Positions 51,486 through 60,627 of a stretch of 64,000 bases of DNA are shown piece by piece. Position 1 is the first letter of the stretch. Each line of letters begins with the position of its first letter. Origin of the DNA: an uncultured Oscillospiraceae bacterium (GTDB lineage: Bacteria > Bacillota > Clostridia > Oscillospirales > Oscillospiraceae). Below the pieces are notes generated by a model. The model saw nothing but the letters and a program-made list of their open reading frames with translations. It was not told the origin of the DNA and did not search any database. The stretch spans positions 1 through 64,000 of the forward strand of contig CATKZP010000007.1 of NCBI GenBank assembly GCA_949841355.1, in the 5' to 3' direction. The position numbers and the translations under genes are program-made.

Positions 51486-52781
51486 ATGGCACTGTCAAAC
51501 GAAACCTGCCGGCAGTACGCCGCCATCCTGCGCGAGGAGCTAGTCCCCGCTCTGGGCTGCACCGAGCCCATCGCCGTGGCCTACGCCGCCGCCCGGGCCG
51601 CCCGGGAGCTGGGCGCCGCCGCCCAGGAGGTGGACATCTGCGTCAGCGGGAACATCATCAAAAACGTAAAGAGCGTGGTGGTGCCCAACACCGGCGGGCT
51701 GCGGGGACTGGAGGCGGCCGCCGCGGCGGGCATCGTGGCCGGTGAGGCCGACCGGGAGCTGGAGGTCATCTCCGATGTCACCCCGGAACAGCGGGAGCGG
51801 ATTGCCAGCTACCTGAAGCGCGCCCAGTTCACCGTCACCCGGTCGGGCTCCGGCCTCATCTTTGACATCGGCATCACCCTCAGAGGCGCGGGGCACACCG
51901 CCCGCTGCCGCATCGCCGGACATCACACCCACGTGGTGCTGCTGGAGCGGGACGGCGTCGCCCTCATCGACGAGCCCCCCGCCCAGGAGCAGGGGGAGGA
52001 CTACGCCACCGACCGCTCTCTGCTCAACGTGGCGGACATCGTTACCTTTGCCGACGAGACGCCCCTGGACGGCGTGGCGGAGCTGCTGGACCGCCAGATC
52101 GCCTATAACATGGCCATCGCCCAGGCGGGGCTGGACAAGCCCTTCGGCGCGCGCATCGGCCAGATCCTGCTGGACGCCTACGGCGACACGGTGTTCAACC
52201 GGGCCAAAGCCATGGCCGCCGCCGCGTCCGACGCCCGCATGAACGGCTGCGGCCTGCCCGTGGTCATCAACTCGGGCAGCGGCAACCAGGGCATCACCGC
52301 CTCGGTGCCGGTGGTGGTCTACGCCCGGGAGCTGGGGGTGTCCCAGGCCACCCTGCACCGGGCGCTGCTGGTGTCCAATCTCATCACCATCCACCTCAAA
52401 ACCGGCATCGGCCGCCTGTCCGCCTACTGCGGCGCCATCTCCGCCGGATGCGGCGCGGGCAGCGGCGTGGCCTACCTCTACGGCGGCAGGCAGGACCGCA
52501 TCGCCCACACCATCGTCAACGCCCTGGCCATCAACTCCGGCGTGATCTGCGACGGCGCGAAATCCAGCTGCGCGGCCAAAATCGCCTCGGCGGTGGAGGC
52601 CGGCCTGCTGGGTATGCAGATGGCCCAGCACGGCAGCGAATTTTTCGGCGGGGACGGCATCGTCATCAAGGGCGTGGAGAACACCATCCGCAACGTGGGC
52701 CGCCTGGCCCGGGAGGGCATGGCCCAGACCGACAAAAAGATCATCGACATCATGCTCGACCCCTCCGGCAGCCAGCGCTGA
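51486..52781 (+). CDS. L-cysteine desulfidase / UPF0597-family protein
   Basis: The 431-residue protein matches the CyuA/YhaM (UPF0597) family of iron-sulfur L-cysteine desulfidases related to serine dehydratase alpha chains: PALGCTEPIAVAYAAARA at the N-terminus, VVINSGSGNQGITASVPVV, AYCGAISAGCGAGSGVAYLYGG and ICDGAKSSCAAKI, whose cysteines are likely cluster ligands. The reaction would yield sulfide, ammonia and pyruvate from cysteine. ATG 51486 (GAGGTG upstream) is preferred to GTG 51477. No transporter gene is adjacent. Confidence 0.85.
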   Translation: MALSNETCRQYAAILREELVPALGCTEPIAVAYAAARAARELGAAAQEVDICVSGNIIKNVKSVVVPNTGGLRGLEAAAAAGIVAGEADRELEVISDVTPEQRERIASYLKRAQFTVTRSGSGLIFDIGITLRGAGHTARCRIAGHHTHVVLLERDGVALIDEPPAQEQGEDYATDRSLLNVADIVTFADETPLDGVAELLDRQIAYNMAIAQAGLDKPFGARIGQILLDAYGDTVFNRAKAMAAAASDARMNGCGLPVVINSGSGNQGITASVPVVVYARELGVSQATLHRALLVSNLITIHLKTGIGRLSAYCGAISAGCGAGSGVAYLYGGRQDRIAHTIVNALAINSGVICDGAKSSCAAKIASAVEAGLLGMQMAQHGSEFFGGDGIVIKGVENTIRNVGRLAREGMAQTDKKIIDIMLDPSGSQR

Positions 52782-52812
52782 GCCGGAGGTGCTCAATAAG
52801 GAGGCGAGGCCC

Positions 52813-54642
52813 GTGAAGGCCAGACAAAAACGCCCCGCCCTGTGGTGGGCGCGGCTGACGGCAGTGCTGGCGGCAGCGCTGGCACTGGGCTGGGCGCTGT
52901 TCAATCTCATCGTGGACCCCTTCGGCGTCTTTGGCGACCGGCTGCTGGGCTGGTGGGCCTATAACGAGACCCGCAACCCCCAGACCGCCAAGTTCTCCTA
53001 TCTGGAACAGCACCACGGGGAGTACGACTCCTACGTGGTGGGCGGCCCCTCCGCCGGGGCCTGGGACAAGGCGCTCTTGGACCAATACTTCGGCGCGGAC
53101 TTCTACAACCTCGCCCTAAACACCCAGGATGTGGGAGTTATGGAGCGGTATGTCCGCCACATCGTCGCCCGCTGCGAGGTAAAAAACCTGGTGCTCAGCC
53201 TGTCCATCGACAGCGCCGTCCTCTCCGGCCCGGAAGAGAGCTCCCTCTCCTCCGCCCTGCCCTGCCGGCTGGACGGCAGCTCTCCCCTGGCCTATTACGC
53301 CCGCTACCTGTTCGCCAACCCCCACTATAGCGTGAGCAAGCTGCTGCGCCTGCGCACGGACAGCATCGTCCCCAACGCCTTCGACGTCTTTAACGGGGAC
53401 ACCGGGGCCATCGACTACTCCGCCCAGGATGTGGAGGCCATCGGCACGGTGACGCTGGAGGAGTATTTAGCCGCCCGTCCCGCGTTCACGCAAACGGACG
53501 GTCCGCTGGAGCTGGCGGGGCTGCGCGCCTGTGTGGACAGCGTGGCCGCCATCCGGCAGCTGTGCGAGCAGGAGGGGGTAAATCTGGTGGTGGCTGTCAC
53601 CCCCATCTACGCCCCTTATCTGGCCCGCGTCTCCCAGGGGGAGCGGGAGGAATTCTTCACCGCCCTGGCTCAAACCGGCCCCTGCTGGGACTTCACCGCC
53701 TCCCCGGTGAGCTGGGACCCCCGGTATTTTTACACCCCCGCCAAGTTCCGCACCAGCGTGGCGCGGATGATGCTGGCGCGCATCTTTGACGCCCCCTCGG
53801 TCTACTGTCCCGAGGGATTTGGACGCTATATCACGGCGGACAGCGCGGCCGTTGCGCCCCCCGCCGCCGCGCCGGACCCTGACGCCTACACCGCCCAGGT
53901 GCCCATTCTGATGTACCACCACCTGTCGGAGGAGACCGTGTCCGGCGAGCGGCTGGACGAGCACCTGGCGGCGCTGGCCGGGGCGGGCTATACCTCCGTC
54001 ACCTTCGAGGAGCTGCGGGCCTATGTGGAGCGGGGCGCGCCCCTGCCGGACAAGCCGGTGGTCATCACCTTTGACGACGGATACCTGAGCAATCTGGACA
54101 TCGGCCTGCCCATCCTGGAACAGCACGGCGCGAAGGCCACCATTTACGTCATCGGCTGCTCGGTGGGCAAAGACACCTACAAGGACACCGGCAAGGCCAT
54201 GACGCCCCACTTCTCCCTGGATGAGGCCAAAGAGGCGGCGGACAGCGGCCTCATCACCATCGCCAGCCACGGCTACGACATCCACGAGGTCCAAGGCAGG
54301 GACCCCGATCCCATCCGCACCGGCGTCCTTCAGCGGGAGGACGAGACCGAGGCACAGTACGCCGCCTTCCTGCGCCAGGACTGCGCCCAGTTCAACCAGC
54401 TCATGGAGCCCGTGCTGGGCCGCCCGGCGGACGTTCTGGCCTACCCCTACGGCCGCTGCTCTATTTTGAGCGAAATTTTGTTGGCGCAGGAGGGCTTCTA
54501 CACCACCGTCACCACCATGCCCGGTCAAAACACCGTCATCAAGGGCCTGCCCCAGACCCTGCGCTCCATGAACCGCTATGATCTGGAGGCCATGGACCTC
54601 ACCGGCGAAGAGCTGCTGGACCTGCTGGCGGGCCAGGGCTGA
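52813..54642 (+). CDS. SGNH-like domain fused to polysaccharide deacetylase
   Basis: 609 residues. An N-terminal membrane anchor (about 8-30) leads to an extracellular DltD/AlgX-like SGNH domain with SYVVGGPSAGAWDKALLD carrying the Ser block. From about 360 a NodB-type deacetylase follows: VPILMYHHLSEETVSG, the metal-binding VVITFDDGYLSNLD and ITIASHGYDIH with conserved Asp and His. The protein likely edits acyl groups on cell-wall or surface polysaccharide. GTG 52813 is preferred, with AGGAGG 9 nt upstream; GTG 52789 is an alternative. It starts 31 bp after the desulfidase gene. Confidence 0.78.
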   Translation: MKARQKRPALWWARLTAVLAAALALGWALFNLIVDPFGVFGDRLLGWWAYNETRNPQTAKFSYLEQHHGEYDSYVVGGPSAGAWDKALLDQYFGADFYNLALNTQDVGVMERYVRHIVARCEVKNLVLSLSIDSAVLSGPEESSLSSALPCRLDGSSPLAYYARYLFANPHYSVSKLLRLRTDSIVPNAFDVFNGDTGAIDYSAQDVEAIGTVTLEEYLAARPAFTQTDGPLELAGLRACVDSVAAIRQLCEQEGVNLVVAVTPIYAPYLARVSQGEREEFFTALAQTGPCWDFTASPVSWDPRYFYTPAKFRTSVARMMLARIFDAPSVYCPEGFGRYITADSAAVAPPAAAPDPDAYTAQVPILMYHHLSEETVSGERLDEHLAALAGAGYTSVTFEELRAYVERGAPLPDKPVVITFDDGYLSNLDIGLPILEQHGAKATIYVIGCSVGKDTYKDTGKAMTPHFSLDEAKEAADSGLITIASHGYDIHEVQGRDPDPIRTGVLQREDETEAQYAAFLRQDCAQFNQLMEPVLGRPADVLAYPYGRCSILSEILLAQEGFYTTVTTMPGQNTVIKGLPQTLRSMNRYDLEAMDLTGEELLDLLAGQG

Positions 54643-54691
54643 CCCTGCGAAAAGAATTGACCAACAAACTGGAATTCATGGAGAAGGACAG

Positions 54692-55297
54692 ATGAACAGG
54701 ATCATACCAAGAATCGGCGCGATGATCGTCACAGTGTCGGTATTCCTTTTTGCGGTCTGCTTGATCGCCAACTTTCCCTTTGGCTCCTACTTCGTGTGCA
54801 TGTTTCTGCCCATTGGCTATATCATGATGGCGGCGGGGCTGCATGATGAAAGCTGTGAAAACCGGCGCGTGGCCGCAAATACCGGGATGGCATTCGCGGT
54901 CGTCTATGCCGTGTTGATTTTTCTGGTATATTTTGCGCAGACCACAAGCGTTCGCCAGGGCGGGTTAAGCGAACAGGCGCAGGGCCTTCTGGATTTTCAA
55001 AGAGGGGGGCTGATGTTCAACTACGACCTGTTGGGGTATGGAATGATGGCCCTTTCCACATTTTTTATGGGGCTGTCTGTCCAAGCGGACGGCAAAGCAG
55101 ACAAGTGGATGAAAGCTCTCTTGATGATCCATGGCGGTTTCTTTTTTGGCTGCTTTATCATGCCTATGACCGGCGTGTTCGCCAGTATGTCAGATGGAAA
55201 AACCAATATTGCAGGCACCGCTGCGCTTGTCGCATGGTGCGCATACTTTCTTCCCATTGGGATGCTGGCATACAGGCACTTTGAGAAGAAAAGCTGA
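54692..55297 (+). CDS. integral membrane protein of unknown function
   Basis: The 201-residue protein has six predicted membrane spans (about 8-28, 35-50, 64-85, 110-130, 143-165, 172-192) and few charged residues between them. No family recognised. ATG 54692 follows GAGAAGGA. Its base composition is visibly less G+C-rich than the neighbouring genes, a sign of later acquisition. Two hairpins follow. Confidence 0.6.
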   Translation: MNRIIPRIGAMIVTVSVFLFAVCLIANFPFGSYFVCMFLPIGYIMMAAGLHDESCENRRVAANTGMAFAVVYAVLIFLVYFAQTTSVRQGGLSEQAQGLLDFQRGGLMFNYDLLGYGMMALSTFFMGLSVQADGKADKWMKALLMIHGGFFFGCFIMPMTGVFASMSDGKTNIAGTAALVAWCAYFLPIGMLAYRHFEKKS

Positions 55298-55323
55298 TAA
55301 TTGGCATTGAATGGGTTCCAAAA

Positions 55324-55358
55324 AGGGCAGGACAAACCGCGGCGGTCTGTCCTGCCCT
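55324..55358 (+). terminator. terminator hairpin 1
   Basis: AGGGCAGGACA (55324-55334) pairs with TGTCCTGCCCT (55348-55358), followed by CAGCTTCTTT. Confidence 0.6.
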
Positions 55359-55373
55359 CAGCTTCTTTATAAT

Positions 55374-55417
55374 GCCCTGCCCCTTTCGGACGTATCCGGA
55401 AGGGGCAGGGCTTTCTT
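55374..55417 (+). terminator. terminator hairpin 2
   Basis: GCCCTGCCCCTT (55374-55385) pairs with AAGGGGCAGGGC (55400-55411), then TTTCTTA. It overlaps the end of the convergent PHP gene and may serve both strands. Confidence 0.65.
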
Positions 55418-56237
55418 ACGACTCCAGCAGCCAGTCCAGCTCCAAATCCAGCGCCGCCAACTGGATATCCGGTTTCACCTGTTCCCCGTGGAAATCGCTG
55501 CCACCGGTGGTGTGGAGGTCGTACTTTTCAGCCATGTGGAGATAGCATCCCTGCTGTTCCGGGCTGTACTTGGGGTAATAGCACTCGATGGCGTCCAGTC
55601 CCCAGTCCTTGAGCCGTGCAACCAGCCCCCCCAGCTCGTCCTCCCCCAGCCCCATCTGGTAGGGATGGGCCAGGGACGCCTTCCCACCTGCGGCCTTGAC
55701 GGCCTCCACACAGGTCCGGGCGTCCGCCTTGAACCGCTTCACCTTTTTCCGGAACTCCTCCGTGTCCAGATAGCGGTCAAAGGCCTCCCGGTTGGTGGAG
55801 ACGTACCCCCGCCGCACCAGCACCTGAGCAAAGTGGGGCCGGGCGACCACCTCGCCTCCTACCAGCTCTTCCACCTCGGCAAGGTCGATGTCCACCCCCT
55901 TTTCCCGGAGGAAATTCACAATCTGATACTTTCGCTCATCCCGGCCTATCCGGAACTTCTCGCATAAACGGGCCAGCTCCGTGTCCCCGTCCCGAAAGCC
56001 GTAACCTAGGATGTGGCAGTTGTGATGGTCCTTGGCGCTCAGCTCCACACCCCGGATCACCCGCAGGCCCAGCGCTTCCCCGGCGGCTATGGCCTCCTCC
56101 ACCCCCGCGATGGTGTCGTGGTCGGTGACGGCCAGCACCTGGAGCCCCCGCTCCTTTGCCAGTCTTACCAGCTCCCCGGGCGCGTACTGCCCGTCGGAGG
56201 CGGTGGTGTGGGTGTGCAGGTCGCAGCGTACGCTCAT
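55416..56237 (-). CDS. PHP-domain phosphoesterase
   Basis: The 273-residue protein has the metal-binding pattern of the PHP superfamily: CDLHTHTTASDGQ, VTDHDTIAGVEEA, GVELSA, a central ASLAHPYQ and the closing GGSDFHGEQ. Closest in plan to nucleoside 3',5'-bisphosphate phosphatases of the YciV type. Its ATG overlaps the TGA of the phosphonopyruvate decarboxylase gene (ATGA at 56234-56237), so it is translated as part of the phosphonate operon. It might remove pAp left by sulfotransfer, which would fit the sulfotransferase-like gene upstream, but this is inference. Confidence 0.82.
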   Translation of the reverse strand: MSVRCDLHTHTTASDGQYAPGELVRLAKERGLQVLAVTDHDTIAGVEEAIAAGEALGLRVIRGVELSAKDHHNCHILGYGFRDGDTELARLCEKFRIGRDERKYQIVNFLREKGVDIDLAEVEELVGGEVVARPHFAQVLVRRGYVSTNREAFDRYLDTEEFRKKVKRFKADARTCVEAVKAAGGKASLAHPYQMGLGEDELGGLVARLKDWGLDAIECYYPKYSPEQQGCYLHMAEKYDLHTTGGSDFHGEQVKPDIQLAALDLELDWLLES

Positions 56238-57358
56238 CCGTTGTCCTCCAGCCCGGCCATGAAGGCCGCCTTGTTCTCCGCCGGGGTGGTGGTGGGACGG
56301 CCCAGGTTATCCCGCGCCCCCAGCGCGCACTTTACCTCAATAAAAGTAAGCTCATGGGACGCTTTCGTCCCCTCCAGCGCCTCTTTCAGCCTGGTCGGGC
56401 TGTCCACGGACACCGCCCTTGGATAGCCGCAGGCTCTGGCTAGAGCGGGCAGGTCCAGCAGGCCCGCCACGGTGGGCAGCCCGCCCACGGACTCGTGGGC
56501 CTCGTTGTTCAGCACCACGTGGACCAGGTTGGCGGGCCTGTTCGCCCCGATGAGCGCCATGGCCCCCAGGTGCATCAGCGCCGCCCCGTCCCCGTCCAGG
56601 CACCACACCCGCCGGTTTGGCTTTTGCAGTGCGATGCCCAGCGCGATGGACGAGCTGTGCCCCATGGAGCCCACCGTGAGAAAGTCCCGGCCGTGGCCCT
56701 GGTTTGCAGCCTCCCGCAGCTCATACACCTCCCGGCTGGCCTTGCCGGTGGTGGACACCACCGGATCGTCCCCGGAGGCCGCCAGAATCTGCCCGATGGC
56801 CTCCTCCCGGCCCATGGGATGCCCGTTGGCGAAGCTTGGCTTACTCTTGTAGTCCAACGCTCCCTTGCGCACCACGAACGCCGCCTGACGGCCCTGGGCG
56901 AACAGCGCGTGGAACTCTGCCAGCTTTTCCCTCACCTGCTCCTCCGCGGTGTCTGTTCCGATCACAAAGTACGGGATGTCCAGCGTATCCAATAGGGGCA
57001 GGGTGATTTCCCCCTGGAAGATGTGCTGGGGCTCGTCGTGTACCCCCGGCTCCCCCCGCCAGCCCACGATGAACAGGCAGGGGATGCCGTACACCTTGTC
57101 GTTGAGCAGAGACGCCGCCGGGTTCACGATGTTCCCCAGGCCGCTGTTCTGGAGATACACCACCGGCACCTTCCCCGTGGCCAGGTGGTATCCCGCCGCC
57201 AGCGCCGCCGCGTTCCCCTCGTTGGCCGCGATGATGTGATGGGCCGGGTCCAGCCCGTACCGCTCCATCAGGTAATTACACAGCGCCTTCAGCTGAGAAT
57301 CCGGCACGCCGGCGTAAAAATCCGCCTCCAGCAGCGCGGCAAAGCGCTCTATGTTCAA
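56234..57358 (-). CDS. aepY: phosphonopyruvate decarboxylase
   Basis: The TPP enzyme converts phosphonopyruvate to phosphonoacetaldehyde, pulling the unfavourable PEP mutase reaction forward. The 374-residue protein shows AANEGNAAALAAGYHLATGK with the catalytic Glu, VYLQNSGLGNIVNP, and the TPP-binding GDGAALMHLGAMALIG with following NNEAHESVGG. Length and split pyr/PP layout fit the Ppd family. It lies 24 bp after the PEP mutase gene. Confidence 0.92.
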   Translation of the reverse strand: MNIERFAALLEADFYAGVPDSQLKALCNYLMERYGLDPAHHIIAANEGNAAALAAGYHLATGKVPVVYLQNSGLGNIVNPAASLLNDKVYGIPCLFIVGWRGEPGVHDEPQHIFQGEITLPLLDTLDIPYFVIGTDTAEEQVREKLAEFHALFAQGRQAAFVVRKGALDYKSKPSFANGHPMGREEAIGQILAASGDDPVVSTTGKASREVYELREAANQGHGRDFLTVGSMGHSSSIALGIALQKPNRRVWCLDGDGAALMHLGAMALIGANRPANLVHVVLNNEAHESVGGLPTVAGLLDLPALARACGYPRAVSVDSPTRLKEALEGTKASHELTFIEVKCALGARDNLGRPTTTPAENKAAFMAGLEDNG

Positions 57359-57382
57359 AAGCTGTCCCTCCCCTTCTCCGTA

Positions 57383-58678
57383 TTACAACTCGTCAATCAG
57401 GGTGATGATTTCTTTAATGGGCATCAGCCGGTCATCCACCTCTTTGGCCCGGTGGCAGCGCAGAATGTCCTCCGCCGTTTTCTGCATGGCGGGAAACGCG
57501 CTGCGGGTGAGCTGGTTGGCGTAGATGACGATGTTCACCCCGTGGCTGGCCAGCTCCTCCTCCGTGATGGCGTTGAAGGAGGTGGGCACCACCACGATGG
57601 GCGTGTGCTTGTCCGCCGCCCGGAACCGGTCGCAGAACTCCAAAATCTCCGCCGGGTCCTTCTTCCGGCTGTGGATCATGATACCATCCGCGCCCGCGTT
57701 TGTAAAGGCGGCGGCCCGCTCCAGCGCGTCCTCCATCCCCCGATCCAAAATCAGACTCTCGATCCGGGCGATAATCATGAAGTCGTCGGTGAGCTGAGCC
57801 CGCTTCCCCGCCCGGATCTTGGCGCTGAAGCTCTCAATATCGTCCTGGGTCTGCTCCACCTCGGTGCCGAACAGGCTGTTCTTTTTCAGCCCCTTCTTGT
57901 CCTCAATGATGACGGCGGACACCCCCATGCGCTCCAGAGTGCGCACGTTGTAGACGAAGTGCTCCGCCAGCCCGCCGGTGTCCCCGTCCAGGATGATGGG
58001 CTTGGTGGTGACCTCCATGATGTCGTCGATGGTGCGCAGCCGGGAGGACAGGTCCACCAGCTCAATGTCCGGCTTGCCCTTGGCGGTGGAGTCGCACAGC
58101 GAGCTCACCCACATGGCATCGAACTGGTCCAGCCGCCCATCCTGTGCCACCACGGTCTTTTCCGCGATGAGCCCCGTCAGGCCGCTGTGGGTCTCAATAG
58201 CCTTCACCACCGGACGCAGCCCGAGAAGCTGGCGCAGCCGCCCGCGCCGGTATTCCGGCATGGCCAGCTTTTCCCGCAGCTGCCGGTCCACCTTTCTGAC
58301 CTGCTCGCTGTTGGTGTAGGCCACCTCGATGAGCTCGCCCCCCATGGCCTCCAGCTTTTCCTTCACCTGGGCCCGGATGGCCGACTCCGGCCCCGTGCGC
58401 CAGTTGTCGCCGTGGATCACATAGTCCGGACGGATGAGGGCGAGGACGTCCTCGTAAAACATATCGTCCTGAATGACCACATTGTTAACCCCATCCAGCC
58501 CACGATACAGCCGGACCCGCTCCTCCTGGGAGATGGTGGGAAAGCGGTTGTAGCGGATAAGCGCCCGGTCGGACAGCGCCCCCACAATAACCTTGCCATA
58601 GCGCTGGGCCTGCCGGATGATGTTCAGGTGCCCCTCGTGGATCACCTCTGTGCAGAAGCAGGTATATACCGTTTTCAT
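57383..58678 (-). CDS. aepX: phosphoenolpyruvate mutase with N-terminal cytidylyltransferase-like domain
   Basis: PEP mutase makes the first C-P bond. The 431-residue protein begins with a nucleotidyltransferase domain (1-130: CFCTEVIHEGHLNIIRQA with HxGH, VIVGALSDRALI, IRPDYVIHGDNWRTGP), then the isocitrate-lyase-like mutase domain (about 150-431) with the diagnostic EDKKGLKKNSLFG loop, DGDTGG metal site and IARIESLI. The fused domain is similar to cytidylyltransferases for choline or ethanolamine phosphate. It follows the transaminase gene by 12 bp. Confidence 0.93.
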   Translation of the reverse strand: MKTVYTCFCTEVIHEGHLNIIRQAQRYGKVIVGALSDRALIRYNRFPTISQEERVRLYRGLDGVNNVVIQDDMFYEDVLALIRPDYVIHGDNWRTGPESAIRAQVKEKLEAMGGELIEVAYTNSEQVRKVDRQLREKLAMPEYRRGRLRQLLGLRPVVKAIETHSGLTGLIAEKTVVAQDGRLDQFDAMWVSSLCDSTAKGKPDIELVDLSSRLRTIDDIMEVTTKPIILDGDTGGLAEHFVYNVRTLERMGVSAVIIEDKKGLKKNSLFGTEVEQTQDDIESFSAKIRAGKRAQLTDDFMIIARIESLILDRGMEDALERAAAFTNAGADGIMIHSRKKDPAEILEFCDRFRAADKHTPIVVVPTSFNAITEEELASHGVNIVIYANQLTRSAFPAMQKTAEDILRCHRAKEVDDRLMPIKEIITLIDEL

Positions 58679-58690
58679 GGCCGTCCTCCC

Positions 58691-59821
58691 TCAGCCGCCG
58701 TACTCCACGGGCACCGCCACGCCGCATTGGTCCAGCGCCTGGCGGAACACCTGAAAAAAGGCTTCAATATCCGGCGCGTCGATGGCTCCCAGGGCGCACA
58801 GGCGGAAGGTGCCCGCCGTGCCCACTTTGCCCGGGTAGATGGTGAAGCCCCGGGCGTAGCAGTAGTCGTGCACCTGCTCAAAGTTCCAGTTGGGATCGTC
58901 CGGGCAGCGCACCGCCGCCACAAGTCCCGCCTGCCACTCCCGGCGGACGGCCTCCCGGAAGCCCAGCGCCTCCAAGCCCCGGTGGATGGCGTCCATGGTC
59001 CGGGTGTGCCGGACCCACTTGGCCTGCTCTCCCTCGGCCCAGTACTCCTCCATGGCCTGAAGGGCGGCGTACACCGTCTGCACCGGGGGGGTGAACTCCA
59101 TCTCGCCGGTGCGCTCAAAGTAATCATACTGCCGGTACAGGTTGGCATAGTAGGACCGGCGGGGGTAGTCCCTGGACGCCTCGATGACATCCCGCCGTCC
59201 GACGACAAAAGACAGCCCCGTCATGGCCATCAGCCCCTTTTGGGCGGAGGCCATGCAGAAGTCGATATTGTCCGCCTCGATATCGATGGGCCGCATGGCG
59301 TAGGTACTGGTGGTGTCGGTGACAAAAGCCGCTCCGCAAGCGTGGACCAGCGCGCCCATCTCCCGGATGGGGTTGAGAAGGCCCGTGCCGGTCTCGTTGT
59401 GGGTGGCGTACACCAGGGCGATATCCGGGTTTTCCCGAAGAGATGTCTCCACCGCAGTCAAATCCGCGGGCCGGTCATAGGGCAGTTTCAGATCGACGTG
59501 GGGCAGGCGGTAGGACCGGCAGATCTCCGCAGCCCGGGCACTGTAGGCTCCGTTGTGGACGATAAGCGCCTTTTTGTCCTCCGGCAGCAGAGAGTTGAGG
59601 CACACGTCCATGCACAGCGTGCCGGAGCCGCAGAACAGCACCGCAGCATACTGCTCTGGATCGCCGTGCACCACCCGCACCAGATCACTCCGCAGCTGCG
59701 CCATGCGCCCGGCGAATTCCCGCTCCCGCGGGCAGATGTCGGGCGCCACCTGGGCCAGCTTCACGGTGTCCGTGGTAGTGGCCGGTCCCGGATTGAGCAG
59801 GATGTTCCGTTTGATATCCAT
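58691..59821 (-). CDS. phnW: 2-aminoethylphosphonate-pyruvate transaminase
   Basis: The 376-residue class V aminotransferase interconverts phosphonoacetaldehyde and 2-aminoethylphosphonate; beside the mutase and decarboxylase it runs in the biosynthetic direction. Key segments: NILLNPGPATTTDTVKLAQV, FCGSGTLCMDVCLNSLL, the HNETGTGLLNPI loop, and the PLP lysine in CMASAQKGLMAMTGLSFV. It lies 17 bp after the nucleotidyltransferase gene. Confidence 0.93.
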   Translation of the reverse strand: MDIKRNILLNPGPATTTDTVKLAQVAPDICPREREFAGRMAQLRSDLVRVVHGDPEQYAAVLFCGSGTLCMDVCLNSLLPEDKKALIVHNGAYSARAAEICRSYRLPHVDLKLPYDRPADLTAVETSLRENPDIALVYATHNETGTGLLNPIREMGALVHACGAAFVTDTTSTYAMRPIDIEADNIDFCMASAQKGLMAMTGLSFVVGRRDVIEASRDYPRRSYYANLYRQYDYFERTGEMEFTPPVQTVYAALQAMEEYWAEGEQAKWVRHTRTMDAIHRGLEALGFREAVRREWQAGLVAAVRCPDDPNWNFEQVHDYCYARGFTIYPGKVGTAGTFRLCALGAIDAPDIEAFFQVFRQALDQCGVAVPVEYGG

Positions 59822-59838
59822 AGCGATTCCTCCTCGGC

Positions 59839-60627
59839 TCAGCCGATGTCGTAGCTTCTGTCAAACGCCTTCAGCTCGCGGAAGGTGTCGATTTCGGTGA
59901 CATCCCCGTCCTCGCAGGGCCGTACCGCCACCTGGTAGTTCTCCCGGCAAAATACCAGCGGCACCTGCTCCCAGTACCGCTCCCGCCCGCCGGGCTGTTC
60001 ATAGACCTTCTTCAGGTCCCGGGCCAGCTTTTCCCCGTCCGGCCCATCCCAGTAGGAGATGCCCACCATCTGCCAGCAGTGCTCGCCGCCGATCTTCTCC
60101 TGGGTGATGACGCCATCCTCCACCTCAAAGCACCAGTCGTCGGTGCGCGCCTTGGAAATGGCCAGGAAGTTGGATCGGTACTGGTAGGGCTGGATGAGCC
60201 CAGGGTTGGCCAGCACCAGATCCGCCTCCAGCACATACGCGTTGGACAGCAGGTGCCGGGCGCACAGGGCGGAGGAGATGTTGTTGGTCTCATTGTAGAC
60301 GGGGTTTTCCAGAAACCGGATCATGGGATACTGGTAGAGCAGCTGATCAAACTGCTCTGCCAGATAGCCCCGGACGAGATAGATTTCCTCAATCCCGGCG
60401 GCGAGGCAGGCGTCCAGCAGGCTGTCAATGATCCGCTTGCCGCGGACCCGGACCAAAGGCTTTGGGGTGTTGAAGGTGATGGGGGCCAGGCGGCTGCCGA
60501 AGCCCGCCGCCAGAAATACCGCTCGCCGGACGCGGTAGGGCTCCAGGGCCGCAATCTCTGCGTCCGCAGCCTGTCCACTGGCAAAGCGGGCGTACAGGCG
60601 GCCAAATTCACGTTCGGCTAATTTCAT
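59839..60627 (-). CDS. pntC: 2-aminoethylphosphonate cytidylyltransferase (PntC-like)
   Basis: The 262-residue protein carries a LicC-type nucleotidyltransferase domain from about residue 34: VFLAAGFGSRLAPITFNTPK, PLVRVRGKRIIDSLL, NETNNISSALCARHLL and LEADLVLANP. PntC proteins make CMP-AEP from CTP and AEP for transfer onto lipids or glycans. The 33-residue N-terminal helical lead fits this family. Assignment to AEP rather than choline rests on the operon. Its ATG overlaps the stop of the upstream gene (60624-60627). Confidence 0.82.
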   Translation of the reverse strand: MKLAEREFGRLYARFASGQAADAEIAALEPYRVRRAVFLAAGFGSRLAPITFNTPKPLVRVRGKRIIDSLLDACLAAGIEEIYLVRGYLAEQFDQLLYQYPMIRFLENPVYNETNNISSALCARHLLSNAYVLEADLVLANPGLIQPYQYRSNFLAISKARTDDWCFEVEDGVITQEKIGGEHCWQMVGISYWDGPDGEKLARDLKKVYEQPGGRERYWEQVPLVFCRENYQVAVRPCEDGDVTEIDTFRELKAFDRSYDIG

